7,845 nt of DNA, taken from the NCBI GenBank assembly GCA_003446335.1, contig DMAZ01000104.1, positions 1 through 7,845 of the forward strand. Direction: 5' to 3'. Below are positions 1 to 6,817 of this stretch, piece after piece (within the stretch, counting starts at the first letter, position 1; each line of letters opens with the position of its first letter). Position numbers and translations under genes: made by a program. The stretch comes from Lachnospiraceae bacterium (GTDB lineage Bacteria > Bacillota_A > Clostridia > Lachnospirales > Lachnospiraceae). The notes below the pieces were generated by a model that saw only the letters and a program-made list of their open reading frames with translations, was not told the DNA's origin and ran no database searches.

Positions 1-37
1 GAACCCACAGCCGCAGATACAGCACTGGTATCACTGA

Positions 38-633
38 TTATTCTTTTTCCTGTTTTTTAAGGACGATGATCTCTACAGCAGCAGCTGAGAGCGCAATAAC
101 GCACCACAGAAGGACAGAGTTATTGTCCCCGGTCGCCACGGATCCTCTCTTTTTATTGGTGCGGCGGGGCAAAGTGGTCGCTTCCGGTCTCTGCGTAATG
201 GTTGCCCTGGGAGAAACGGTTCTGTTTTTTTGGCCTTTGCTTTTGCGGTCACGGTCGCTTTCGGTGCTTGTGTTGCCGTCGCACCCGGCTTACCCGTGGC
301 AGTCACAGATGGGACAGCTGTCGGGGTGAGTACTGCAGTTCCTGTCGGAGGCACGGAAACTGTCGGGAGTACTGTGACAGTCGGAGATACCATGACAGTC
401 GGAGATACCGTAACGGTAGAAACGGCACCCGTCGGCTCCGTCTCCTGATCACTCTCATCAGATCCTAAAGAGAGAATTTTAAACGGCTGCTCAATCGTTC
501 TTACATCTTTGCCTTCCGAATAAGAGTAAATGTCAATCTCGGCTGTTGCGGTTCCCACATCGACATTATCCCTGTAGATCGCCGAGATCTTAACATCATA
601 AAAAGACTTTGTCTGCTGTATCGGTGTGTTCTC
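38..633 (-). pseudogene. Decayed gene for a repeat-stalk, membrane-anchored surface protein
   Basis: Reading leftward, one frame gives a beta-rich-looking segment (YDVKISAIYRDN, then GTATAEIDIYSYSEG), then an acidic patch (SDESDQETE), then a Thr/Val/Pro stalk (nt 346-417 and beyond), then an Ala/Lys/Thr linker. That frame turns Arg/Cys-rich after an A7 run (225-231) and stops at 73. A different frame past the A7 run gives TGDNN (nt 119-133), about 19 hydrophobic residues (nt 59-115) and KKQEKE before TAA at 38-40. This is a typical Gram-positive C-terminal anchor without a visible LPXTG. One extra base near the A7 run would join them into about 198 codons. The 5' end is also broken: the stalk frame meets TAG at 634-636 and has no ATG. 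The nearest ATG with a good AAGGA site (648-650) is in another frame that closes at 501 after 49 unconvincing codons. No signal peptide is seen. I infer a remnant; sequencing error or phase variation at A7 is possible. The family is not recognised. Confidence 0.6.
346..417 (-). repeat. Four tandem 18-bp units encoding a Thr-Val-Pro hexapeptide stalk
   Basis: On the minus strand the units at 400-417, 382-399, 364-381 and 346-363 read TVTVSP, TVMVSP, TVTVLP and TVSVPP. The middle two boundaries share a 15-base identical core (377-391 and 395-409). Less regular Thr/Pro/Val sequence continues leftward to about 260. Such linkers commonly hold a surface domain away from the cell wall. The 18-bp periodicity also makes frames on the plus strand look open, and these are artefacts. 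Confidence 0.8.
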
Positions 634-717
634 ATACTATGCCTTTTCATGCTCTCGTCCTTCCCCACCTGAAACAGTCTGAGATATATTTATCCTATTG
701 TATATATTTTTCTGGAA

Positions 718-732
718 TAATCTCAGAAAATT
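718..732. promoter_or_regulatory. Possible CodY box upstream of the surface-protein remnant
   Basis: The minus strand reads AATTTTCTGAGATTA, which matches the published consensus AATTTTCWGAAAATT at 12 of 15 positions, with the first ten exact. It lies between the codY terminator and the remnant at 38-633. It sits just upstream of a possible -10 (TACAAT, 697-702, minus), roughly where a -35 would be; no good -35 is seen. That position would suit repression. The region is AT-rich, so a chance match is quite possible. Confidence 0.35.
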
Positions 733-760
733 AACGATAAAAGAAATATTACCGACAGAC

Positions 761-788
761 AAAAAAGAAGAAGCCGCATCCGGCTTCT
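761..788 (-). terminator. Rho-independent terminator of codY
   Basis: On the minus strand an 8-bp stem (AGAAGCCG / CGGCTTCT, 781-788 and 769-776) closes a GATG tetraloop and is followed by TCTTTTTT. It starts 23 bases past the codY stop codon. The T tract is on the minus-strand side, so it should end transcription from codY and insulate the remnant to its left. Confidence 0.88.
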
Positions 789-811
789 CCTCATTTAATA
801 CCGATAACAGT

Positions 812-1597
812 TCACTTCTTATCTCTGCGAAGCTTGATATCCTGCAGTTCTTCAAATATATAATCGTTCAGGACCTTGATATAGGTCCCCTTCATACCGG
901 AGGATCTCGATTCGATAATACCGGCACTCTCAAATTTCCGAAGTGCGTTGACGATGACCGATCTGGTTATTCCCACACGGTCCGCAATCTTGCTGGCGAC
1001 CAAAATCCCTTCCTTGCCATCCAGTTCATCAAAAATGTGAATAATCGCCTCAAGTTCAGAGAACGATAATGTGGAGAACGCAGACTTCACGACCTGCTTC
1101 TTTCTCGCCTCCGCAGCATTTTCCTCATCCACGGAGCGCATCATTTCCAGCCCGACTACAGTCGTGCCATATTCACTGACAATAATGTCCTCTATATCGA
1201 ACGGCTCTCCCGAACGATAGCAAAATACAGTTCCCAGTCTCTCCCCTGCTATGTCGATCGGGTTAATAATCGCTACATATCTGGAGATTTCTGGTCCCTC
1301 AAATCCAAGCGTTATGAGATTGACATTCTCTTTTGTAGAAAGAACTCCGAGAAAACGCTCATTCAGCAGCTTATCAATAAATTCTCCCACTGAATTAGAG
1401 AGAAGTTCCGTCAGTTCGTCGACACCTTCACATTTTCCGACTCCCAGGACCTTTCCCTTTTTACTGATTACAAGTATATTCGAATTCAGCGTCTCAACCA
1501 TGACCTTGCAGATATCATTAAAAACGACCTTGGAACTACTTGTATTATGCAGCAGTTTGTTAATTTTCCTGGTCTTATCCAACAGTTGTACACTCAT
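812..1597 (-). CDS. codY: CodY, GTP-sensing / branched-chain amino acid-responsive global repressor
   Basis: Cytoplasmic DNA-binding regulator of 261 residues, close to the 259 of the Bacillus subtilis protein. CodY binds AATTTTCWGAAAATT-type sites when isoleucine, leucine or valine (and in many species GTP) are abundant, and represses amino acid uptake, biosynthesis and stationary-phase genes. The N-terminal half is a GAF-like ligand domain (about 1-155; conserved-looking stretches LNSNILVISKKGKVLG at 37-52 and ERLGTV at 119-124). A linker helix leads to a winged helix-turn-helix (about 181-246), with LVASKIADRVGITRSVIVNALRK nearly identical to other CodY proteins around residues 199-221. 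The ATG at 1595-1597 is chosen because AAGGAAG lies 9 bases upstream and MSVQLLDKTRKIN aligns with known CodY N-termini. A further in-frame ATG at 1643-1645 would start almost at the transcript start. It has its own promoter and terminator, so it is probably monocistronic. Confidence 0.96.
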   Translation of the reverse strand: MSVQLLDKTRKINKLLHNTSSSKVVFNDICKVMVETLNSNILVISKKGKVLGVGKCEGVDELTELLSNSVGEFIDKLLNERFLGVLSTKENVNLITLGFEGPEISRYVAIINPIDIAGERLGTVFCYRSGEPFDIEDIIVSEYGTTVVGLEMMRSVDEENAAEARKKQVVKSAFSTLSFSELEAIIHIFDELDGKEGILVASKIADRVGITRSVIVNALRKFESAGIIESRSSGMKGTYIKVLNDYIFEELQDIKLRRDKK

Positions 1598-1606
1598 CGC
1601 GTCATA

Positions 1607-1613
1607 CTTCCTT
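1607..1613 (-). promoter_or_regulatory. Ribosome binding site fixing the codY start
   Basis: AAGGAAG on the minus strand lies 9 bases before the ATG at 1597. It supports that start over the upstream in-frame ATG at 1645, which has no purine-rich site in front and lies only about 9 bases beyond the -10. Confidence 0.7.
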
Positions 1614-1653
1614 TCCACATGTCCCCGTTTATGCCACACATACATTTGACTCT

Positions 1654-1659
1654 ATTATA
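1654..1659 (-). promoter_or_regulatory. codY promoter -10 element
   Basis: A perfect TATAAT on the minus strand lies in the gap after the topA terminator. Transcription would begin near 1647, giving a leader of about 50 bases. The hexamer 17 bases upstream (TGTCAA, 1677-1682) is a poor -35, so strength may depend on an activator or on the -10 alone. Confidence 0.55.
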
Positions 1660-1755
1660 AGCCTCGAACACACGAATTGACATACTGTTCATGCAGACTC
1701 CGGGGTTCTTTTACCAAACAAATACTGAACGATACCCTTATTTTGATAATAGCAC

Positions 1756-1792
1756 AAAAATACCGTCAAAACAACATTTTGACGGTATTTTT
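1756..1792 (-). terminator. Perfect 16-bp hairpin terminator after topA
   Basis: AAAAATACCGTCAAAA (1756-1771) and its exact reverse complement (1777-1792) flank a five-base loop. It starts 46 bases past the topA stop. On the minus strand the stem ends in ATTTTT followed by GTG, so the T run is inside the stem. The structure is symmetric and could also stop transcripts running the other way. It separates topA from codY. Confidence 0.85.
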
Positions 1793-1838
1793 CTGATTAT
1801 TCGAACTATTTTATTCCGAATCACTATATTTCTATAAA

Positions 1839-3914
1839 TCACTCGGTATCCGATCTGTCTGCATTTTCCGAATGCCCGCAGCTCTCATCAGAACAGACCA
1901 GTTTATTTCCTTTTTCGGTCATATAACTTCCGCACTCAGGACAACGTTTTTCGACCGGCTTCGTCCAGGACATAAAACCACAGGCAGGATTATTCTCACA
2001 TCCGAAATATCTTCTGCCTTTACGAGTCCTCTTCAAAACAATCTCTCCGCCGCACTCAGGACATTTTACTCCGATTTTTTCAAAATACGGTTTTGTATTC
2101 CGGCACTCCGGGAAGCCGGGACATGCAAGAAATTTTCCGTGCGGTCCATACTTGATGACCATCATTCTCCCGCAGTTCTCACATACGACATCACTGACTT
2201 CATCTTCGATCTTGACCTTCTCCAGCTCTCCTTCCGCTTTTTTCACAGCTTCTTCAAGATCCGGATAAAAGTTCTCAACAATGGTCTTCCACTGTACCTT
2301 GCCCTCAGCTACGCCATCCAGAAGAGTCTCCAGATTCGCAGTAAAATGAACATCAACGATCTGCGGGAATTCCCTGCACATTATATCGTTGACCACCTCG
2401 CCAAGCTCAGTGATATAGAGATTTTTCTGCTCTTTTGTGATATATCTTCTGACAAGGATCGTGGAGATCGTCGGAGCATACGTACTCGGTCTTCCTATGC
2501 CCAACTCTTCAAGTGTTCTGACCAGCGAAGCCTCCGTATAGTGAGCCGGCGGCTGTGTAAAGTGCTGTTCGGGTCTTATCTCCCGCAGGGTGAGCGGCGT
2601 GTCTTTCGTAAGGCTGCCGATTGCCTTGTCACCGGTGCTCTTTTCATCTTCCTCGGACATATAGACATCCATAAATCCGGCTTTTTTCAGTCTGGAGGAA
2701 GATGCTGTGAAGATATAGGCTCCTCCGCTTATCTTTACGGACGCTGTCTCATAGACAGCACCGGACATGCGGCTGGCGGCAAATCTTTTCCAGATCAGCT
2801 GATACAGTCTGAACTGATCTCTGGACAGCGATTCCTTTACCTTCACCGGTGTTCTGGCGATATCCGTAGGGCGGATCGCCTCATGAGCATCCTGCGCATT
2901 ACGATTTACATTCTCACCGTTGGTCTTTCCGACGGCTTCCTGTCCATAAGTCTCTGCTATATATTTTCTTGCAGCTTCATCCGCTTCAACAGCAATACGT
3001 GTTGAATCGGTTCTCAGGTACGTGATGACACCTACAGTACCTTCCCCCTCGATATCCACACCTTCATAGAGCTGCTGTGCGATCCGCATCGTCTTGGATG
3101 TCGAAAAGTTAAGAGCCTTTGCCGCTTCCTGCTGAAGAGTACTGGTCGTAAAGGGAAGGGGAGCTTTTCTTGTCCGCTCTCCCTTTTTCACTTCGGAAAC
3201 CTGCCATGATGCACCGGCAAGCTCCTGCAGAATAGCTTCAGACTCCTCCCTGGAGGCGATATTTATCTTTTTATCTGTACCGTAAAAATGTGCGGTCAGC
3301 GGTTTTTTCGCATTGGGTATATCAAAATCCGCATCGATCGTCCAGAATTCTGTCGGAACAAATGCTTCTATTTCCTTTTCCCGGTCCGCGATGATCCTGA
3401 GCGCAACAGACTGTACACGTCCTGCCGACAGTCCCCGTTTTACCTTCGCCCATAGCAGCGGGGAAATCTGATAGCCTACCATTCTGTCAAGTACACGCCG
3501 TGCCTGCTGAGCATCTACGAGATTCATATTGATCTCTCTGGGATTTTTCAGTGAGGTCTTCACTGCATTCTTCGTTATCTCATTGAACGTAATGCGGCGC
3601 ATCTTCTTTTCATCAAGCTTCAATGCCGTAATGAGATGCCAGGAAATTGCCTCCCCTTCACGATCAGGGTCAGTCGCAAGATAAACACGGTCAGCGCTCT
3701 TGGCAGCCTTCCTAAGCTTTGCAAGCAGCTCACCCTTTCCTCGAATCGTTATATATTTCGGTTCAAAGTCATTCTCTACATCAATTCCCATCTGGCTTCT
3801 CGGAAGATCGCGGACATGTCCCATAGACGCGGCCACCTCATAGTTGGAACCCAGAAACTTCTTGATTGTCTTGACTTTGGCAGGAGACTCTACAATTACA
3901 AGATTCTTTGCCAA
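1839..3914 (-). CDS. topA: DNA topoisomerase I (type IA)
   Basis: Cytoplasmic enzyme that relaxes negative supercoils by cutting one strand through a 5'-phosphotyrosine, balancing gyrase. It has 691 residues, the usual length for Firmicutes. The Toprim domain occupies about 1-140, with Glu9 in VIVESPAK and the TDPDREGE motif (Asp82, Asp84, Glu88). The active-site tyrosine is Tyr299 in GVITYLRTDSTR. HEAIRPT (344-350) and LEELGIGRPSTYAPTI (468-483) are further family signatures. The C-terminus carries three four-cysteine zinc ribbons: Cys578/581/598/604, Cys618/621/639/645 and Cys658/661/674/679. All catalytic residues I can identify are present and the frame is intact. The start is TTG (3912-3914), supported by AAGGAGG six bases upstream and by MAKNLVIVESPAK matching the standard family N-terminus. 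It has its own promoter in the 108-base gap after dprA and a strong terminator before codY. Confidence 0.98.
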   Translation of the reverse strand: MAKNLVIVESPAKVKTIKKFLGSNYEVAASMGHVRDLPRSQMGIDVENDFEPKYITIRGKGELLAKLRKAAKSADRVYLATDPDREGEAISWHLITALKLDEKKMRRITFNEITKNAVKTSLKNPREINMNLVDAQQARRVLDRMVGYQISPLLWAKVKRGLSAGRVQSVALRIIADREKEIEAFVPTEFWTIDADFDIPNAKKPLTAHFYGTDKKINIASREESEAILQELAGASWQVSEVKKGERTRKAPLPFTTSTLQQEAAKALNFSTSKTMRIAQQLYEGVDIEGEGTVGVITYLRTDSTRIAVEADEAARKYIAETYGQEAVGKTNGENVNRNAQDAHEAIRPTDIARTPVKVKESLSRDQFRLYQLIWKRFAASRMSGAVYETASVKISGGAYIFTASSSRLKKAGFMDVYMSEEDEKSTGDKAIGSLTKDTPLTLREIRPEQHFTQPPAHYTEASLVRTLEELGIGRPSTYAPTISTILVRRYITKEQKNLYITELGEVVNDIMCREFPQIVDVHFTANLETLLDGVAEGKVQWKTIVENFYPDLEEAVKKAEGELEKVKIEDEVSDVVCENCGRMMVIKYGPHGKFLACPGFPECRNTKPYFEKIGVKCPECGGEIVLKRTRKGRRYFGCENNPACGFMSWTKPVEKRCPECGSYMTEKGNKLVCSDESCGHSENADRSDTE

Positions 3915-3920
3915 ACTTTA

Positions 3921-3927
3921 CCTCCTT
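3921..3927 (-). promoter_or_regulatory. Strong ribosome binding site for the TTG start of topA
   Basis: AAGGAGG, fully complementary to the 16S tail, lies six bases (TAAAGT) before TTG at 3914. The strong site supports the non-ATG start, which may help set the TopA level. Confidence 0.85.
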
Positions 3928-3929
3928 GT

Positions 3930-3943
3930 GCGGGACATCCCGC
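3930..3943. repeat. Short palindrome in the topA leader
   Basis: GCGGGA and TCCCGC form 6-bp inverted arms around two bases, two bases upstream of the ribosome binding site and within the predicted leader. A two-base loop is too tight for a full RNA hairpin, so it could be a protein operator or chance. It is GC-rich in an otherwise AT-rich gap. Confidence 0.4.
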
Positions 3944-3964
3944 CCCGTACTCTGACAGTTCCAA

Positions 3965-3993
3965 ACTATACAACAAAAAAAATGTACTGACAA
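3965..3993 (-). promoter_or_regulatory. topA promoter
   Basis: On the minus strand TTGTCA (3988-3993) is followed by exactly 17 bases and TATAGT (3965-3970), each one mismatch from the sigma-A consensus. The spacer contains a T8 run. Transcription would start near 3958, leaving a leader of about 44 bases. It begins about 30 bases past the dprA stop, so topA need not rely on read-through from comM-dprA. Confidence 0.75.
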
Positions 3994-4022
3994 GCCGTTA
4001 ATTTTATATTTCTCCGAATTGC

Positions 4023-4988
4023 CTAATGTATTCTAACATAGCGGTTCCTTCCCACTTCCTCGATCAAACCGAGCAGCATGAGCTCTCCGAGTGCCGCATT
4101 TAATTCCTGAACGGTCATTTTCAGTTCACCTGATATTTCCTCAGGAGTTCTCCAGTCATTTTCAAGACATAGTAAAATTTTCCCCTTTACAGACTGCGGA
4201 TCCATCCCCTCCGGCAATATATTCTTTTCCCGGGGATTTTTTGACGGATCGCCCCTGTCTGCCTCGCTTCTCGTCCTGCGCATTTCGTCCGCAGCGGCAG
4301 CACGTGAGGCTCTCGCCGCATCTGTAAGTGACTTCTGCATACGTAGCTCCTCAAGTATTGCTTCCACCGACCATGCAATCCCGGCTCCCTGAGCGATCAG
4401 ATTATTACAGCCGTCCGAAAGAACATCTCCGACTCTTCCCGGCACAGCATATACGCTCTTGCCCTGCTCCAGGGCATAATCCACGGTAATAAGGGAGCCG
4501 GATTTCTTCCTGGCTTCCACGACGATCACGACATCAGCCAAAGCTGAAATCAACCGGTTTCGGATCGGAAAATTATAGGGAAGCGGTTTTGTTCCCGGCT
4601 CGAACTCGGAAATGATTCCTCCGTGATCGGGAATCTGATCATATAACCTGTAATTCGAACGGGGATAACATATATCCGCACCGCATCCGAGTATGGCAAA
4701 CGTTCTTCCTCCTCCCGCCAGGGCACCCTCCTGCGCTGCGCCGTCTATTCCGAGTGCCATACCGCTGATGACCTGAACACCGTTCTCCGCAAGTTTTTTT
4801 CCAAAGTCAAAAGACGTAACGCGGCCGTACCGGCTGCACATCCGGGCCCCGACGATGGCTGCGGTCGGCATTTTTTCATCCGGAAGCGTCCCCTTCACAT
4901 ATATCCCTTCGGGCATCTGAGGCAGTTTCCTGAATCTTTGCGGATACCGTTCTGAATCCCTACTAATATAATATATATCTGCCTGCAT
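4023..4988 (-). CDS. dprA: DprA (DNA-processing protein A / Smf), RecA loader
   Basis: Cytoplasmic protein that binds incoming single-stranded DNA in natural transformation, shields it and loads RecA. It is also found in species not known to be competent. It has 321 residues. The Rossmann-like core spans about 40-215: AAIVGARMCSRYGR (43-56), VISGMALGIDGAAQEGAL (73-90), ILGCGADICYPRSN (99-112), FPIRNRLIS (140-148, including the conserved RNR turn), VVEARKKSGSLIT (156-168) and GCNNLIAQGA (193-202). A charged, Ala/Arg-rich linker (about 216-262) leads to a small winged helix (about 266-319; TPEEISGELKMTVQELNAAL). The N-terminal SAM domain of some longer DprA proteins is absent. The ATG at 4986-4988 has AAGGAGG four bases upstream, a slightly short gap. 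It follows comM by 81 bases with no terminator, so co-transcription is likely. Confidence 0.95.
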   Translation of the reverse strand: MQADIYYISRDSERYPQRFRKLPQMPEGIYVKGTLPDEKMPTAAIVGARMCSRYGRVTSFDFGKKLAENGVQVISGMALGIDGAAQEGALAGGGRTFAILGCGADICYPRSNYRLYDQIPDHGGIISEFEPGTKPLPYNFPIRNRLISALADVVIVVEARKKSGSLITVDYALEQGKSVYAVPGRVGDVLSDGCNNLIAQGAGIAWSVEAILEELRMQKSLTDAARASRAAAADEMRRTRSEADRGDPSKNPREKNILPEGMDPQSVKGKILLCLENDWRTPEEISGELKMTVQELNAALGELMLLGLIEEVGRNRYVRIH

Positions 4989-5069
4989 AAATCCTCCTTC
5001 ATGAATTCAAGTCTCGCTTTATCTATGATCCCTCCTCAAAGGAAACATGGATACCTGCATTACCTACGA

Positions 5070-6599
5070 TCACATTTTCCAGTATTTACTGTCAATCGTC
5101 CTGTAACAGATCGCCTCCGATATATGCGGGATCCGAATGTTGACTTCCCCCTCCAGATCGGCAATCGTTCTGGCCACACGAATTATTCTGTGATAACCTC
5201 TTGCGGAAAGATTCATCTTTTCAAATGCGCTCCGCATAAGCCTGGACGCTTCCGCATCCATCGGACAGAACTCCTCCAGTCTGTCCGCCGGTATTTCCGA
5301 GTTAAAATGAAATCCGCTTCCTAAAAACCTGTTTTTCTGAAGCAGATGTGCTGCGCAGACCTCCTTTCGAATACTTGCCGAACTGCGCCCTGCTTCCCGC
5401 ATTCCGGTAAGTTCCTCATATGTCACGGACGGGCACTCGACACACAGATCGATCCTGTCGAGCAGCGGATGCGAAATCCGTTTCATATAGGCAGATATTT
5501 CGTTTGGCCTGCAGGTACAGCGGTTCATATCAGGATAGTGTCCGCAAGGGCATGGATTCATAGCGGCGATCATCAGAAAAGCTGCGGGGAATCGAAACGT
5601 CCCGGCATTTCTTGCAATAATGATCTGGCGGTCTTCCAGTGGTTGTCTGAGTAGTTCAAGAGCTCCGCTCCTGAACTCACCAAGCTCATCCAGGAACAGA
5701 ATGCCCCTGTGCGCCAGTGTAACTTCACCCGGACGAGGTATTTTACCTCCGCCGACAAGTGCCGGTTCTGTTATTGTATGATGAGGGGAACGGAAAGGAC
5801 GTGTTCCGAGAAAAGGCTGCTCAGGATTCAGCAATCCGGCAACAGAATAGATTTGTGATATTTCAAGGCTCTCCTCCTTCGTGAGCGGAGGCATGATGGT
5901 CGGCATGCGCCTCGCAATCATCGTCTTTCCTGCACCTGGCGGACCGATCATCAGCAGATTATGGAAGCCGGCCGCCGCGACAATCGCGGCGCGCTTCACC
6001 CCCTCCTGCCCGCGAATATCCGAAAAATCCAGTTCATACTGGTTCAGCTTCACATCCGTTTTCGATACTTCCTCCTCACAAGGCAGTACTCCATAGCGAA
6101 GGAACTCCAGAACATCCTGCATTTTGCGGAAACCGATCACATCGATTCCGCCGACGACCTGTGCTTCTGTCGCATTCTGAGCAGGGACGACCACCGTTCG
6201 AAGGCCAAGCTTCCTGGCCTGAAGTGCCGCAGGCAGAACTCCGCTGATCGGATTAATATCCCCGTTCAGACTGAGTTCTCCGAGAGCCATAAGACCGTCC
6301 AGCGACCGACCCGGTATTTTTTCCGCCCCTGCAAGAACGCCAAGCGCAACCGGAAGGTCGAACCCGGAACCGGTTTTCGGAATATCCGCCGGTGCAAGAT
6401 TGACCGTAATTTTTTTCGGCGGAAGTGTAAGACCAATGTTTCGCAGGGAAGTTCTTACCCGGTCAGATGCCTCCTTCACGTGTCCTGACAGACTTCCGAC
6501 CATAGTGAACTGGGGAAGTCCGTCACTGACATCGACTTCGACCCTTACCGGAACAACATCAATGCCGACAATAGCAGCAGAAAGTACACGACTGAACAT
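5070..6599 (-). CDS. comM: ComM / YifB family AAA+ ATPase (Mg-chelatase-like)
   Basis: Cytoplasmic hexameric AAA+ protein. In Gram-negative transformers ComM is a helicase that drives branch migration as imported DNA is integrated; the role of Clostridia homologues is inferred. It has 509 residues, normal length. The N-terminal ChlI/Lon-protease-like fold covers about 1-170 (MFSRVLSAAIVGIDVVPV, then NLAPADIPKTGSGFDLPVA at 67-85), with no sign of a working protease site. The ATPase has Walker A GPPGAGKT (219-226), RPFRSPHHT (267-275), Walker B GILFLDELGEF (299-309; Asp304, Glu305), a Cys cluster CPCGHYPDMNRCTC (Cys350/352/361/363, probably zinc-binding), LLDRIDL (379-385) and a C-terminal helical lid with SARGYHRIIRVARTIADL (465-482). 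The ATG at 6597-6599 has AAGGAG seven bases upstream. It is first in a probable comM-dprA operon and diverges from uraA. Confidence 0.95.
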   Translation of the reverse strand: MFSRVLSAAIVGIDVVPVRVEVDVSDGLPQFTMVGSLSGHVKEASDRVRTSLRNIGLTLPPKKITVNLAPADIPKTGSGFDLPVALGVLAGAEKIPGRSLDGLMALGELSLNGDINPISGVLPAALQARKLGLRTVVVPAQNATEAQVVGGIDVIGFRKMQDVLEFLRYGVLPCEEEVSKTDVKLNQYELDFSDIRGQEGVKRAAIVAAAGFHNLLMIGPPGAGKTMIARRMPTIMPPLTKEESLEISQIYSVAGLLNPEQPFLGTRPFRSPHHTITEPALVGGGKIPRPGEVTLAHRGILFLDELGEFRSGALELLRQPLEDRQIIIARNAGTFRFPAAFLMIAAMNPCPCGHYPDMNRCTCRPNEISAYMKRISHPLLDRIDLCVECPSVTYEELTGMREAGRSSASIRKEVCAAHLLQKNRFLGSGFHFNSEIPADRLEEFCPMDAEASRLMRSAFEKMNLSARGYHRIIRVARTIADLEGEVNIRIPHISEAICYRTIDSKYWKM

Positions 6600-6674
6600 A
6601 GTACTTCTCCTTTTTAACCGTATATTTTTTTAACAATGTGGAAATAAGTGGGCAGAACACCCGAAGACATACTC

Positions 6675-6680
6675 ATTATA
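6675..6680 (-). promoter_or_regulatory. Probable comM-dprA promoter -10 element
   Basis: TATAAT on the minus strand lies 75 bases before the comM start. The -35 at 17-base spacing is TTTTCC (6698-6703), a weak match. No competence-type (ComK or ComX) element was recognised. The 218-base gap (6600-6817) is shared with uraA. For uraA I see only a possible extended -10, TGGTATTCT (6766-6774, plus), without a -35, and no riboswitch or PyrR attenuator. Confidence 0.5.
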
Positions 6681-6805
6681 GTCTATTCGACGCTCAGGGA
6701 AAAGTTTTTTTTGCATATACCGGAACACTCATTTTGAAAAAGTTCTGTACTTATGACAAATCGAGTGGTATTCTTTCGTGTGAAGAAATAAACGATCTTT
6801 ATATG

Positions 6806-6811
6806 AGGAGG
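6806..6811 (+). promoter_or_regulatory. Ribosome binding site fixing the uraA start
   Basis: AGGAGG lies six bases before ATG 6818. An earlier in-frame ATG at 6803 overlaps this site and would have no ribosome binding site of its own, so 6818 is preferred. Confidence 0.8.
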
Positions 6812-6817
6812 TTTCAT

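Noticed and set aside
16..32. Small inverted repeat GATAC / GTATC after the remnant's stop codon
   Set aside because: A 5-bp stem with a seven-base loop and no T tract is too weak to call a terminator, and the window ends too soon to judge.
230..448. Plus-strand open frame rich in Thr/Val/Gly across the repeat
   Set aside because: It is the antisense image of the 18-bp coding repeats on the minus strand and has no ribosome binding site or recognisable fold.
1677..1682. Perfect TTGACA on the plus strand in the codY upstream gap
   Set aside because: No -10-like hexamer lies 16-18 bases downstream on the plus strand, and no plus-strand gene follows.
1872..3005. Long plus-strand open frame of 377 codons opposite topA
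   Set aside because: It lies wholly inside the strongly conserved topA gene, is rich in Ser/Arg/Cys/Phe without family motifs, and has no ribosome binding site that stands out.
5961..6488. Plus-strand open frame of 175 codons opposite comM
   Set aside because: Shadow of the comM coding sequence, with unnatural Arg/Cys/His-rich composition.
6600..6817. Possible riboswitch or PyrR attenuator upstream of uraA
   Set aside because: No purine-riboswitch core, PyrR binding loop or terminator hairpin can be seen in the 218-base gap.
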